From the NCBI GenBank assembly GCA_964597315.1, contig CAZQXD010000010.1:27854-91853 (forward strand): a stretch of DNA of 64,000 nt, written 5' to 3'. The position numbers and the translations under genes are program-made. Position 1 is the first letter of the stretch. Every line of letters starts with the position of its first letter. Origin of the DNA: CAZQXD01 sp964597315 (lineage in GTDB: Bacteria > Pseudomonadota > Gammaproteobacteria > Competibacterales > Competibacteraceae). Positions 1 to 8,381 of this stretch are shown piece by piece. The notes under the pieces were generated by a model. The model ran no database searches and was not told the origin of the DNA. It was given only the letters and a program-made list of their open reading frames with translations.

Positions 1-1
1 C

Positions 2-1273
2 CTACAAGCGCCGGACCATTCCATCGCCGACTATATGGACGACCTGGGCCGTCGCGCCCGAGCCGCCGCACGGCTGCTAGGCGGCGCCGAAACCAACGCC
101 AAGAACGCCGCTCTGCGGGCTATCGCCGCCGCCATCGAGACCGCTAGCGAGTCGCTGGCCGCCGCCAATCGTCGGGATATGGATGCCGGTCGAGCCTCCG
201 GCTTGGACCCGGCCCTGCTGGACCGCTTGGAACTGACCCCGCCCCGCATCGCCGCCATGGCCGCAGGGCTGCGGGAGATTGCCGCCCAGCCCGACCCGGT
301 GGGGGAGATTACCGACCTACGCTACCGGCCCTCGGGTATTCAAGTGGGCAAAATGCGGGTGCCCCTTGGGGTGATCGGCATCATCTACGAATCCCGACCC
401 AACGTCACCGCCGATGCCGCCGGACTGTGCTTAAAGGCCAGTAACGCCAGTATCCTGCGGGGCGGTTCCGAGGCTATCCACTCCAACCGGGCCATTGCCG
501 GGTGTATCCGCCAGGGCCTGGAACAGGCCGGCTTGCCGCTGGATGCCGTGCAAGTGGTGGACACCACCGACCGGGCCGCAGTGGGCGAACTGATTCGTAT
601 GCATCGCTACGTGGACGTGATCGTGCCCCGGGGCGGCAAGGGGCTGATCCAGCGTATCAGTGCCGAGGCCAGGGTGCCGGTAATCAAACACCTAGACGGT
701 ATCTGCCACGTCTATATCGACGACAGGGCGGACCTCAGCAAGGCCGCGCAAGTGGCCTATAACGCTAAATGCCGTCGCTACGGCATCTGTGGGGCCATGG
801 AAACCCTGCTGGTGCATCAGGCCATCGCCCCTCAAGTGTTGCCGGAACTGGCTGCCCGGTACCAGGCAGCCGGCGTGGAACTGCGCGGTTGTGAGCAGAC
901 CCGCCAATTGCTGAACGACGTCACGGCGGCCACCGATGAGGATTGGTCTAGCGAGTATCTGGCGCCCATTCTGTCCATCCGAGTGGTGTCCGGTTTGACA
1001 GCGGCCATTGATCATATCGAAACCTATGGCTCCCATCACACCGACAGCATTGTCACCGAAGATTTTGGCCGTGCCCGGCGCTTCCTGCGGGAGGTGGATT
1101 CTGCCTCGGTGATGGTCAACACGTCCACCCAATTCGCCGACGGCTATGAATATGGCTTGGGGGCGGAAATCGGCATCAGCACCGACAAACTCCATGCCCG
1201 CGGCCCGGTGGGGGTGGAGGGGCTGACCACTCAGAAATACGTCGTCCTGGGGGACGGCCACGTGCGAGACTGA
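2..1273 (+). CDS. proA: Gamma-glutamyl phosphate reductase (5' end cut by the window)
   Basis: Reduces gamma-glutamyl phosphate to glutamate semialdehyde with NADPH, the second step of proline synthesis in the cytoplasm. The product matches ProA along its length. The NAKCRRYGICGAMETLL stretch holds the active-site Cys (in GIC), and the C-terminal GPVGVEGLTT segment is typical. The first in-frame ATG is at 35, but it has no ribosome binding site. The frame stays open back to base 2 and reads LQAPDHSIADY, which looks like normal ProA N-terminus, so the true start probably lies left of the window. From ATG 35 the product would be 412 residues. nadD follows after 5 bases, so the two are probably co-transcribed. 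Function is certain from the family; the start is not visible. Confidence 0.95.
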   Translation, partial: LQAPDHSIADYMDDLGRRARAAARLLGGAETNAKNAALRAIAAAIETASESLAAANRRDMDAGRASGLDPALLDRLELTPPRIAAMAAGLREIAAQPDPVGEITDLRYRPSGIQVGKMRVPLGVIGIIYESRPNVTADAAGLCLKASNASILRGGSEAIHSNRAIAGCIRQGLEQAGLPLDAVQVVDTTDRAAVGELIRMHRYVDVIVPRGGKGLIQRISAEARVPVIKHLDGICHVYIDDRADLSKAAQVAYNAKCRRYGICGAMETLLVHQAIAPQVLPELAARYQAAGVELRGCEQTRQLLNDVTAATDEDWSSEYLAPILSIRVVSGLTAAIDHIETYGSHHTDSIVTEDFGRARRFLREVDSASVMVNTSTQFADGYEYGLGAEIGISTDKLHARGPVGVEGLTTQKYVVLGDGHVRD

Positions 1274-1278
1274 CCGGT

Positions 1279-1926
1279 ATGGCCGACAATCGACTCGTAG
1301 CCGTGCTGGGGGGGACCTTTGACCCCATCCATAACGGGCATCTGCGCACCGCCCTGGAACTCCTGGCCGCCCTGGACCTTGCGGAGGCCCGCTTCGTGCC
1401 CGCAGGACAGCCGCCCCACCGGAACCCGCCCGTCGTATCGGCCGAGCAGCGCCTGGCCATGGTGGAACTCGCCATCGCCGATCAGCCGGGTTTTGTGGCC
1501 GACGCCAGGGAACTCAAACGCGCAGGACCGTCCTATATGGTTGAGACCCTGGAATCATTGCGCGCCGAACTTGGAGACGATACACCCCTTGGTCTGATTC
1601 TGGGCACGGACGCCTTCGATCACCTGCACCGGTGGCACCGCTGGGAGGACCTACCGGAACTGGCCCATCTAGTGGTGGTCCACCGTCCTGGGGCGGCCAT
1701 GCCCTTGGCCAAAGCCTTGGGAGAGCTATTGCTGGAGCGTAAGCTGCACCATCCCGAAGACCTGCGCCAACGCCCGGCTGGTGGGGTATTGTTCCAGCCC
1801 GTCACCCAACTGGACATCGCCGCCACCGCTATCCGGGCGGGGCTGGCCCGGGGGGTGTCCCCCCGGTATCTGTTACCGGAGCCGGTTCTGGATTACATCC
1901 AGACGCACGGACTATACCGGCCCTAG
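1279..1926 (+). CDS. nadD: Nicotinate-nucleotide adenylyltransferase
   Basis: Transfers AMP from ATP to nicotinate mononucleotide to make deamido-NAD, a late step of NAD synthesis. The 215-residue product opens with the nucleotidyltransferase signature GGTFDPIHNGHLR, which carries the HxGH-type ATP site. It continues with the family's LGTDAFDHLHRWHRW segment. The C-terminal DIAATAIRAGLARG corresponds to the usual ISSTxIR ATP-binding motif, here with Ala in place of Ser/Thr. It lies 5 bases after proA and about 100 bases before rsfS. proA-nadD-rsfS-rlmH is a common gammaproteobacterial order, which supports the call. Confidence 0.95.
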   Translation: MADNRLVAVLGGTFDPIHNGHLRTALELLAALDLAEARFVPAGQPPHRNPPVVSAEQRLAMVELAIADQPGFVADARELKRAGPSYMVETLESLRAELGDDTPLGLILGTDAFDHLHRWHRWEDLPELAHLVVVHRPGAAMPLAKALGELLLERKLHHPEDLRQRPAGGVLFQPVTQLDIAATAIRAGLARGVSPRYLLPEPVLDYIQTHGLYRP

Positions 1927-2028
1927 TGCGCCTGTGGCGTCTTCCAAACCCTTGCTACCCAAACAACAATCGTTGCCCCTTGACCTGGGCGGCCACTTTA
2001 ATCTGTGTGAGAGGTAAGCCGAAACCGC

Positions 2029-2388
2029 ATGCAATTGAATGAACTGAAAGACTTGGTGGTGAGCGCCTTGGAAGAGGTGAAAGCGGTGGATATTAAAATC
2101 CTGGATGTCCGGGACACTGCGGGCTTCACCGATCTGATGATCATTGCCAGCGGCAACTCTGATCGTCAACTCAAGGCCCTGGCGGATAAGGTCCAGGAAA
2201 AATGCAAGGCGGCTGGCGAGTCGCCCCTGGGCATGGAAGGGGAGCGCGACTCCCAATGGATTCTGGTGGATCTGGGCGATATCGTGGTGCATCTGATGCG
2301 CCCCGAGACCCGGGATTTCTACAATCTGGAAAAACTCTGGTCCCTGGCGCGGGCCGAAAACGGCCAACCGGTGGCCGGTCCGGTCTGA
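2029..2388 (+). CDS. rsfS: Ribosome silencing factor RsfS
   Basis: Binds ribosomal protein L14 on the 50S subunit and blocks subunit joining when nutrients are short. The 119-residue length is normal for the family. The sequence has the expected pattern: a start helix LKDLVVSALEEVKAVDIKIL, then DLMIIASGNSDRQLKALAD, then the QWILVDLGDIVVHLM core strands and the DFYNLEKLW end. It lies between nadD and rlmH, its usual place. The ATG at 2029 is preceded by a weak GAGAGG-like ribosome binding site. Confidence 0.95.
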   Translation: MQLNELKDLVVSALEEVKAVDIKILDVRDTAGFTDLMIIASGNSDRQLKALADKVQEKCKAAGESPLGMEGERDSQWILVDLGDIVVHLMRPETRDFYNLEKLWSLARAENGQPVAGPV

Positions 2389-2477
2389 GCCTTAATGCCC
2401 TGCGGTGGTTTCCTAGCAGCAGGCCATGCCCGCTGCTGTCACCCTCCACTGAACGGTATCCAAGCCGAGGGTAGGGC

Positions 2478-2948
2478 GTGCGCATCCAGTTGATTGCCGT
2501 GGGCACCCGGATGCCTGGATGGGTCACGGCCGGCTACCGAGACTATGCTCAGCGTCTGCCTCGGGAGTGCGTCCTGGAGCTAGTGGAGATCCCTGCCGCC
2601 CGTCGCGGCAAACATCCAGACCTGGCGCGGCTGCTGCGGGAAGAAGGGGAACGGATGCTGGCGGCCGTTGCCAAGGGCGCTCAGGTGATTGCCCTGGAGG
2701 TGGACGGCCGGGCCTGGCGCACCGAAGAACTGGCCAGACAGTTACAATCCTGGCTCCAGGACGGCCGCGACCTGGCCCTGTTGGTGGGCGGCCCGGAGGG
2801 GCTGGACGCTGCCTGTCGAACCCGGGCCGAGGGGACCTGGTCTCTATCGCCCCTGACGCTGCCCCATCCTCTGGTGCGGGTGGTTGTGGCCGAGCAGCTC
2901 TACCGAGCCTGGAGCATCCTGAACCATCATCCCTATCATCGAGCCTGA
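2478..2948 (+). CDS. rlmH: 23S rRNA (pseudouridine1915-N3)-methyltransferase RlmH
   Basis: SPOUT methyltransferase that N3-methylates pseudouridine 1915 in helix 69 of 23S rRNA. The 156-residue product shows the family landmarks: an N-terminal MRIQLIAVG strand, EVDGRAWRTEELA, the knot glycine motif LLVGGPEG and the C-terminal LTLPHPLVRVVVAEQLYRAW. The start is a GTG at 2478, because no ATG gives the conserved N-terminus. It follows rsfS by 90 bases, consistent with a ribosome-maintenance operon. In many relatives a cell-wall gene (mrdA) follows; here a helicase does. Confidence 0.95.
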   Translation: MRIQLIAVGTRMPGWVTAGYRDYAQRLPRECVLELVEIPAARRGKHPDLARLLREEGERMLAAVAKGAQVIALEVDGRAWRTEELARQLQSWLQDGRDLALLVGGPEGLDAACRTRAEGTWSLSPLTLPHPLVRVVVAEQLYRAWSILNHHPYHRA

Positions 2949-3171
2949 AAAACCGCTGGTATTTTGCGGGACGGCTCTGTACACTGCGCCGCTTTGGTGG
3001 GATTGGCCCCACCGCCCGTCCATCGTTATCTGGCCCCCCCGCGGTTTTCCTCTCGGACCCGCTGTTGTATGCGGTTGGCGACGATGTGTTTTCGCGCCGG
3101 TCGTATGCGTCTCGAAGGCTCCCATGCCTCTCGGGCCTTGCCGCCCGCGCCTTTTTTGATACGAGATCCGA

Positions 3172-4470
3172 ATGTCTTTCGAAAGCCTTAATTTGCACCC
3201 CTCTATTCTGAAAGCAGTGGCCCAGTCCGGTTACACCACCCCCACCCCCATCCAGGCCGAGGCCGTACCTTTGGTACTGGAAGGGCATGATTTGATTGCC
3301 TCCGCCCGCACCGGCACCGGCAAAACCGCCGCCTTTATGCTACCGGCTCTGCACCGTCTGGCGGAGAGCCAGGCCGCCCCCGCCGCCTGCCCCCGGGTAC
3401 TGGTGCTTACCCCCACCCGGGAACTGGCCAATCAAGTCAACGACGCGGCCCGTCGGTATGGTAGTCATCTACGATTTCGCACCGCCAGCATCCTGGGCGG
3501 CATGCCCTACCGCCTGCAACTCAAGCAATTATCTGGCCGGGTAGACCTGGTGGTGGCCACCCCGGGCCGGTTGCTGGATCATCTTGACCGGGGCCGGATA
3601 GACCTGTCCAGGGTAGAACTGCTGGTGCTGGACGAGGCTGATCGGATGCTGGATATGGGCTTTGTGGACGACGTGGAGAAGCTGGCCGCCGCCACACCCG
3701 CCGACCGCCAGACCCTGCTGTTCACTGCTACCCTCAACTCCAGTTTGCAACGGCTGGCCGGCCGTCTGCTCAAGACGCCCCGACTGGTGGAGATGGATTC
3801 CCAGGTGGAGCGTAACGACGCCATTGAGCAACGCCTGCATCTAGCCGATGACATCGGCCACAAGAACCGGCTGCTGAATCATCTGGTGGAGTCCCCCGAA
3901 CTGAGCAAGGCGATTATCTTTTCCGCCACCAAACGGGATTGCGATGTATTGGCTGAGGAACTGCGGGCGCGGGGCCACGACGCCGCCGCCCTGCACGGAG
4001 ACATGAACCAAGCGGCTCGCAACCGCACCATCGCCCGGCTGCGCAACGGTCGGCTGCGCCTGTTGGTGGCCACCGACGTCGCCGCCCGGGGCATTGACGT
4101 AAGCGGTTTGAGCCACGTTATCAACTACGACATTCCCCGCTTTGCCGAGGATTATGTCCACCGTATCGGTCGTACCGGCCGGGCCGGCGCCACCGGGGTG
4201 GCCGTGTCTTTCGTCAGCCCCGACGAGGCTGGCATTCTCAAGCGCATCGAGCGCTACACCGGCCAAACCCTGCCTCTGTTGGAGATTCCCGGGCTTGAGC
4301 CTACCCGCTCCCTGCGCCGTCAGCCCAGTGGCCGCCGCCATGACGGTCCCGGCCGGGGCAAGGGTGGTTTTCATAAAGGTGCTGCCCGACCCGGCGGTGA
4401 CCGGCCCTGGCACAAGCGTGGTGATGGTCCCCGTCGGCAGCGCCGCGACGGTCGGCCAGCCCGGGCCTAG
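3172..4470 (+). CDS. rhlE: DEAD-box ATP-dependent RNA helicase, RhlE-like
   Basis: ATP-driven RNA helicase or remodelling enzyme, probably acting in ribosome assembly or RNA decay. All core motifs are visible: the Q motif region YTTPTPIQAEAVP, Walker A ARTGTGKT, PTRELANQ, the DEAD box in LDEADRMLDMG, FTAT (motif III) and the C-terminal HRIGRTGRAG. The 432 residues end in a basic Arg/Gly-rich tail typical of RhlE proteins, which bind RNA nonspecifically through it. It is a single gene with a 223-base leader upstream and the convergent liu operon downstream. The subfamily (RhlE rather than SrmB or RhlB) is inferred from length and tail. Confidence 0.9.
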   Translation: MSFESLNLHPSILKAVAQSGYTTPTPIQAEAVPLVLEGHDLIASARTGTGKTAAFMLPALHRLAESQAAPAACPRVLVLTPTRELANQVNDAARRYGSHLRFRTASILGGMPYRLQLKQLSGRVDLVVATPGRLLDHLDRGRIDLSRVELLVLDEADRMLDMGFVDDVEKLAAATPADRQTLLFTATLNSSLQRLAGRLLKTPRLVEMDSQVERNDAIEQRLHLADDIGHKNRLLNHLVESPELSKAIIFSATKRDCDVLAEELRARGHDAAALHGDMNQAARNRTIARLRNGRLRLLVATDVAARGIDVSGLSHVINYDIPRFAEDYVHRIGRTGRAGATGVAVSFVSPDEAGILKRIERYTGQTLPLLEIPGLEPTRSLRRQPSGRRHDGPGRGKGGFHKGAARPGGDRPWHKRGDGPRRQRRDGRPARA

Positions 4471-4632
4471 GGTCCGGTCACGGCGCCACCCTCAGATCGC
4501 CGGTCCTGGCCAGCCAGGCCACCGGCATCTGCGGGGTGTCACGGGTGCGACACCTCATTTAAGCCCTTAAGTGGCATCCCCGTCGGCGTTTCCGGTGCCA
4601 ACCGCCTCCAGGCTAACGGCCAAGAACGCCCA
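4471..4632. other. Convergent intergenic region with a short hairpin
   Basis: This gap separates the ends of the rightward helicase gene and the leftward liu operon. It contains a small perfect stem, ggtgtc at 4535-4540 pairing with gacacc at 4549-4554. A GGCC-rich inverted repeat (ggccagccaggcc, near 4508-4520) lies just before it. There is no clear T-run on either strand, so termination here, if any, would not be a textbook intrinsic terminator. Confidence 0.3.
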
Positions 4633-5535
4633 TTAGGTTTTACTCAGCAGCGCCCGGGCGACTTTGGAACCGGACTCCCGTTGCAGATATCGGCAGATGT
4701 AGCCGCCCGCCGCCGCTAGCTTGTCCAGATCCACCCCGGTTTCGATGCCCAGACCGTTGAGCAAGTACAACACGTCCTCGGAGGCCACGTTGCCGGAAGC
4801 GCCCCGAGCGTAGGGGCAACCCCCTAACCCGGCCACCGAGCTGTCGATGACCGCCACGCCTTCCTGAAGCACCCCGTAGAGATTGGCCAGGGCCTGGCCG
4901 TAAGTGTCGTGAAAATGGGCGGCCAGCTTGTCCACCGGCACCCGCTCGGCCACTGCCCGCACCATGCGCCGGGCTTTGTGGGGGGTGCCCACGCCGATGG
5001 TGTCCCCCAGAGAGATTTCATAACAGCCCATGCGGTACAGGGTGTCGGCCACTCGGGCCACCGCCTCGGGGGCGATCTCACCCTCGTAGGGGCAGCCCAG
5101 CACACAGGACACATACCCCCGCACCCGCACTCCCCTGGCCTTGGCCGCTTCCAGTACCGGCGTGAACCGCTTTAGGCTCTCGGCGATAGTGCAGTTGATA
5201 TTGCGCTGGGAGAAGCTTTCGGAAGCGGCCCCGAACACCGCGACCTCCTCGGCTCCGGCGGCCATGGCCGCCTCAAAGCCCTTGAAATTGGGGGTGAGTA
5301 CCGGATAGGCCACCCCAGGCCGACGGGGAATGCCGGTCAGCACCGCAGTATTGTCGGCCATTTGCGGCACCCATTTGGGGGACACGAAGCTGGTGGTCTC
5401 CACCACCGGCAAGCCGGTCTCGGCCAGTTGCCGGATCAGTTCGATCTTCACCTGGGTGGGCACCGGGGCGGATTCATTTTGCAGACCGTCCCGGGGACCG
5501 ACTTCGACCATTTTTACGTAGCGGGGCAGGGTCAT
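4633..5535 (-). CDS. liuE: Hydroxymethylglutaryl-CoA lyase
   Basis: Splits HMG-CoA into acetoacetate and acetyl-CoA, the last step of leucine degradation. The 300-residue TIM-barrel protein begins VKMVEVGPRDGLQNE, the metal and substrate site of the family. It carries the HFHDTYGQALAN metal-binding motif. Near the C-terminus is the GLGGCPYARGASGNVASED loop with the catalytic Cys. It is the last gene of the liu operon. Its ATG overlaps the 3' end of liuD by 62 bases, so translation is probably coupled. Confidence 0.96.
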   Translation of the reverse strand: MTLPRYVKMVEVGPRDGLQNESAPVPTQVKIELIRQLAETGLPVVETTSFVSPKWVPQMADNTAVLTGIPRRPGVAYPVLTPNFKGFEAAMAAGAEEVAVFGAASESFSQRNINCTIAESLKRFTPVLEAAKARGVRVRGYVSCVLGCPYEGEIAPEAVARVADTLYRMGCYEISLGDTIGVGTPHKARRMVRAVAERVPVDKLAAHFHDTYGQALANLYGVLQEGVAVIDSSVAGLGGCPYARGASGNVASEDVLYLLNGLGIETGVDLDKLAAAGGYICRYLQRESGSKVARALLSKT

Positions 5536-7573
5536 GGTTCTGTACCTTGTTCAGGGTGTCGGTGGCGGGAGGGTTCGAGGGGGCGCCGATCACCAGCAGC
5601 TCCGCCCCCTCACGCACCTGTTCGCCCACCGCATGGTTGACGCGCTCCACCACCCCGGCCTGGGGGGCGATGATGGTGTGTTCCATCTTCATGGCCTCCA
5701 GCACCATCAGCGCCGCGCCCTTGGCTACGGTATCACCCTGGGCCACCAGTACCTTGATGACGATGCCGGGCATGGGCGCGGCCAGGCTGCCGACTTCCAC
5801 CGCGTCTTCCATGCCCTGGGTGAGGGGGTCATGGACGCCGAGGCAGTGGTCCTGGCCGCCGGTGAACACGGTGATGGTATCACCCTGGCGCACCAGGGTG
5901 GCCCGCACCCGCGCCCCGTCCAGGTCCGCCAGCAGATCGCCAGTCTCGTTCAGTTCGCCCTGGGCCGCCAGTCGGCCTCCGGGCAGGTCCAGAAGATAGC
6001 CGTCCTTGCGGTAGTGGGCGGTCACGACCACGTCCTGCTCCCCGTCCCGGAAATGGAAGGTGTGATGGTTATCGTCGTTCAGCCGCCAGCCGTCGCTGGC
6101 ATGCCAGGGCGACCACGGGTCCAGGGAGTCAGAGGCGCGCCGGGTGGCGGCCTGTTGCATCCGCAACAACTCTCCTAGCACCGCCAGGGCCAGCACCCGA
6201 TCCGACAGGGCCTCGTGGGCCGGGAATAGGTCGGCGCGGTGGCGGGGGATGAAGCCGGTATCCACCTTTGCTGCCCGGAACGCCGGGTGGGCGGCCAGGG
6301 CGGCCAGAAACCGCAGATTGGTGGTCAGGCCAACAATCTGGTAGTCGGCCAGGGCGCCGCGCAGCCGTTGCAGGGCGGCCTCCCGGTCCCGGTCCCAGAC
6401 GATCAGCTTGGCGATCATGGGGTCGTAATAGGGGCTGACTCGGTCTCCAGCTCGCACCCCGGTATCGATGCGTACATGGGGGGTCTCGGCGGGGGTGCGC
6501 AGATGCTGAAGGGCGCCGATGGCGGGGAGAAAATCCCGGTCCGGGTCCTCGGCATAGATACGCGCCTCGAAGGCGTGGCCGTGGATGGTCAGCTCATCCT
6601 GTCCCAAGGGCAGGGGCGCGCCCGCAGCCACCCGCAACTGCCATTCCACCAGGTCCTGGCCGGTGATCATCTCGGTGACCGGGTGTTCCACTTGCAGGCG
6701 GGTGTTCATCTCCATGAAATAAAAACCGCCGTCCTGGTTGACGATGAACTCCACGGTGCCGGCCCCCCGGTAGCCGATGGCCCGGGCCGCAGCTATGGCC
6801 GCCTCGCCCATGGCGGCCCGCCGTTCCGGGGTCATGCCCGGGGCCGGGGCCTCCTCGATGACTTTCTGGTGACGGCGCTGTACCGAACAGTCTCGCTCGA
6901 ACAGATAGACCACGTTGTGGTGGCTGTCGGCGAACACCTGCACCTCGATGTGCCGGGGCTGTTGCAGGTATTTTTCGATCAGCACTTGGTCATCGCCGAA
7001 GCTGGCCGCCGCCTCCCGCTTGGCGGACAGTACCGCGTCGCGCAGCTTGTCCGGGGATTCCACCACCCGCATGCCCTTGCCGCCACCTCCGGCGCTGGCC
7101 TTGACCAGCACCGGATAGCCGATGCGCTGGGCCTCCCGAGCCAGCAACTCCAGGTCCTGGTCCTCCCCGTGGTAGCCGGGCACCAGGGGCACAGCGGCGT
7201 CGCCCATGATGGCCTTGGCGGCGCTCTTGGAACCCATGGCCCGAATGGCGGCGGCCGACGGGCCGATGAACACAATCCCAGCCCCCTCGCAAGCCTCTGA
7301 AAAAGCGGCGTTCTCGGACAGGAATCCATAGCCCGGGTGGATGGCCTGGGCGCCGCTTTGGCGGGCAATTTCAAGAATCCGTTCGCCTTTCAGATAGGAC
7401 TCCCGGGCCGGGGCCGGACCCAGCAGATAGGCTTCGTCGCACAGGGCCACATGGCGGGTATCCCGGTCGGCTTCGGAGTAGACGGCTACAGTGCGAACCC
7501 CCAGCCGTCGGCAGGTCTTGGCCACCCGGCAGGCGATCTCGCCCCGGTTGGCGATCAGGATCTTATGGAACAT
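5474..7573 (-). CDS. liuD: Methylcrotonyl-CoA carboxylase, biotin-containing alpha subunit
   Basis: Carries biotin carboxylase and biotin carrier domains of the enzyme that carboxylates 3-methylcrotonyl-CoA in leucine breakdown. The 699-residue product starts MFHKILIANRGEIACRV, the standard biotin carboxylase N-terminus. It has the ATP-grasp loop KASAGGGGKGMR, the EMNTRLQVEHPVTE active site and the C-terminal biotinylation site LEAMKMEH. The ATG at 7573 was chosen over an upstream open frame because it gives this conserved start and lies 4 bases after liuC. About 35 residues follow the carrier domain and overlap liuE. The partner, liuB, is two genes upstream. Confidence 0.95.
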   Translation of the reverse strand: MFHKILIANRGEIACRVAKTCRRLGVRTVAVYSEADRDTRHVALCDEAYLLGPAPARESYLKGERILEIARQSGAQAIHPGYGFLSENAAFSEACEGAGIVFIGPSAAAIRAMGSKSAAKAIMGDAAVPLVPGYHGEDQDLELLAREAQRIGYPVLVKASAGGGGKGMRVVESPDKLRDAVLSAKREAAASFGDDQVLIEKYLQQPRHIEVQVFADSHHNVVYLFERDCSVQRRHQKVIEEAPAPGMTPERRAAMGEAAIAAARAIGYRGAGTVEFIVNQDGGFYFMEMNTRLQVEHPVTEMITGQDLVEWQLRVAAGAPLPLGQDELTIHGHAFEARIYAEDPDRDFLPAIGALQHLRTPAETPHVRIDTGVRAGDRVSPYYDPMIAKLIVWDRDREAALQRLRGALADYQIVGLTTNLRFLAALAAHPAFRAAKVDTGFIPRHRADLFPAHEALSDRVLALAVLGELLRMQQAATRRASDSLDPWSPWHASDGWRLNDDNHHTFHFRDGEQDVVVTAHYRKDGYLLDLPGGRLAAQGELNETGDLLADLDGARVRATLVRQGDTITVFTGGQDHCLGVHDPLTQGMEDAVEVGSLAAPMPGIVIKVLVAQGDTVAKGAALMVLEAMKMEHTIIAPQAGVVERVNHAVGEQVREGAELLVIGAPSNPPATDTLNKVQNHDPAPLRKNGRSRSPGRSAK

Positions 7574-7577
7574 GCCG

Positions 7578-8378
7578 TCAACCTCCTCCTGTCCAGGCGG
7601 GCTGACGCTTTTCCAGAAACGCCGAGATCCCTTCCCGGCCCTCGGCGCTGGCCCGCACCCGGGCGATGCGCCGGGCGGTGTCCTCAATGGTGTCGCCGTC
7701 CAGAGGCCGGTCGGCCACCTGGCGCACCAGGGCCTTGGCCGCCACCATGGCCTGAGGGCCGTTATCGGCCAGGGTTGTGAGGATTTCCGCCAGTCGGGCG
7801 TCCAAGCGGTCGGCGGGCAGCACGTCGTGGACCAGGCCGATACGCTGGGCGGTAATAGCATCGAAACGTTCGGCGCTGACGCAATAGCGGCGGGCCTGAC
7901 GTACCCCCATGGCCCGGATCACATAGGGGCTGATGACCGCCGGGATCAGTCCTAGCCGGGTCTCGGACAGGGAGAAACTGGCGGATTCGGCGGCCAAGAC
8001 CATATCACAGCAGGCCACTAGGCCCACCCCGCCCCCGAGGGCCGGACCCTGGACCCGGGCCACGGTGGGCTTGGCCAGGCTGTCCAGGGCGCTCATCAAT
8101 GCGGCCAGGCGGCGGGCGTCCTCCAGGTTCTGCTGTTCGGTATAGTCGGCCATGCGCCGCATCCAGTGCAGATCGGCCCCGGCGGAGAAGCTCTTGCCCC
8201 GGGCGGCCAGCACCACCACCCGCACCTGGGGATCGGTCTCCAGGCTGGCCAGGGCTTCGGTAAGCCGGGCGATCAGGGCATCGTCGAAGGCGTTATGGAG
8301 TTCTGGCCGGTTCAGGGTCAGGGTGGCGACCCCGCGCCGGGGATCGAATGCGGTCAAGACGCTGGCTTCGCGGGTCAA
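7578..8378 (-). CDS. liuC: Methylglutaconyl-CoA hydratase (enoyl-CoA hydratase family)
   Basis: Hydrates 3-methylglutaconyl-CoA to HMG-CoA, the step between the carboxylase (LiuBD) and the lyase (LiuE). The 266-residue crotonase-fold protein has the oxyanion-hole segments GKSFSAGADLHWM and VQGPALGGGVGLVACCD. The start is a TTG at 8378, since no ATG lies near. It sits just 3 bases after the liuB stop, with an AGGA about 8 bases upstream inside liuB. Substrate is inferred from the operon; the fold alone would only say enoyl-CoA hydratase. Confidence 0.92.
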   Translation of the reverse strand: MTREASVLTAFDPRRGVATLTLNRPELHNAFDDALIARLTEALASLETDPQVRVVVLAARGKSFSAGADLHWMRRMADYTEQQNLEDARRLAALMSALDSLAKPTVARVQGPALGGGVGLVACCDMVLAAESASFSLSETRLGLIPAVISPYVIRAMGVRQARRYCVSAERFDAITAQRIGLVHDVLPADRLDARLAEILTTLADNGPQAMVAAKALVRQVADRPLDGDTIEDTARRIARVRASAEGREGISAFLEKRQPAWTGGG

Positions 8379-8381
8379 GGT

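Noticed and set aside
2524..3288. Minus-strand 254-residue frame over rlmH
   Set aside because: The translation is Arg/Pro/Gly-rich and lacks any family resemblance; rlmH explains the region.
7574..7861. N-terminal extension of the biotin carboxylase subunit
   Set aside because: It is an out-of-frame shadow of liuC; the normal biotin carboxylase start is at 7573.
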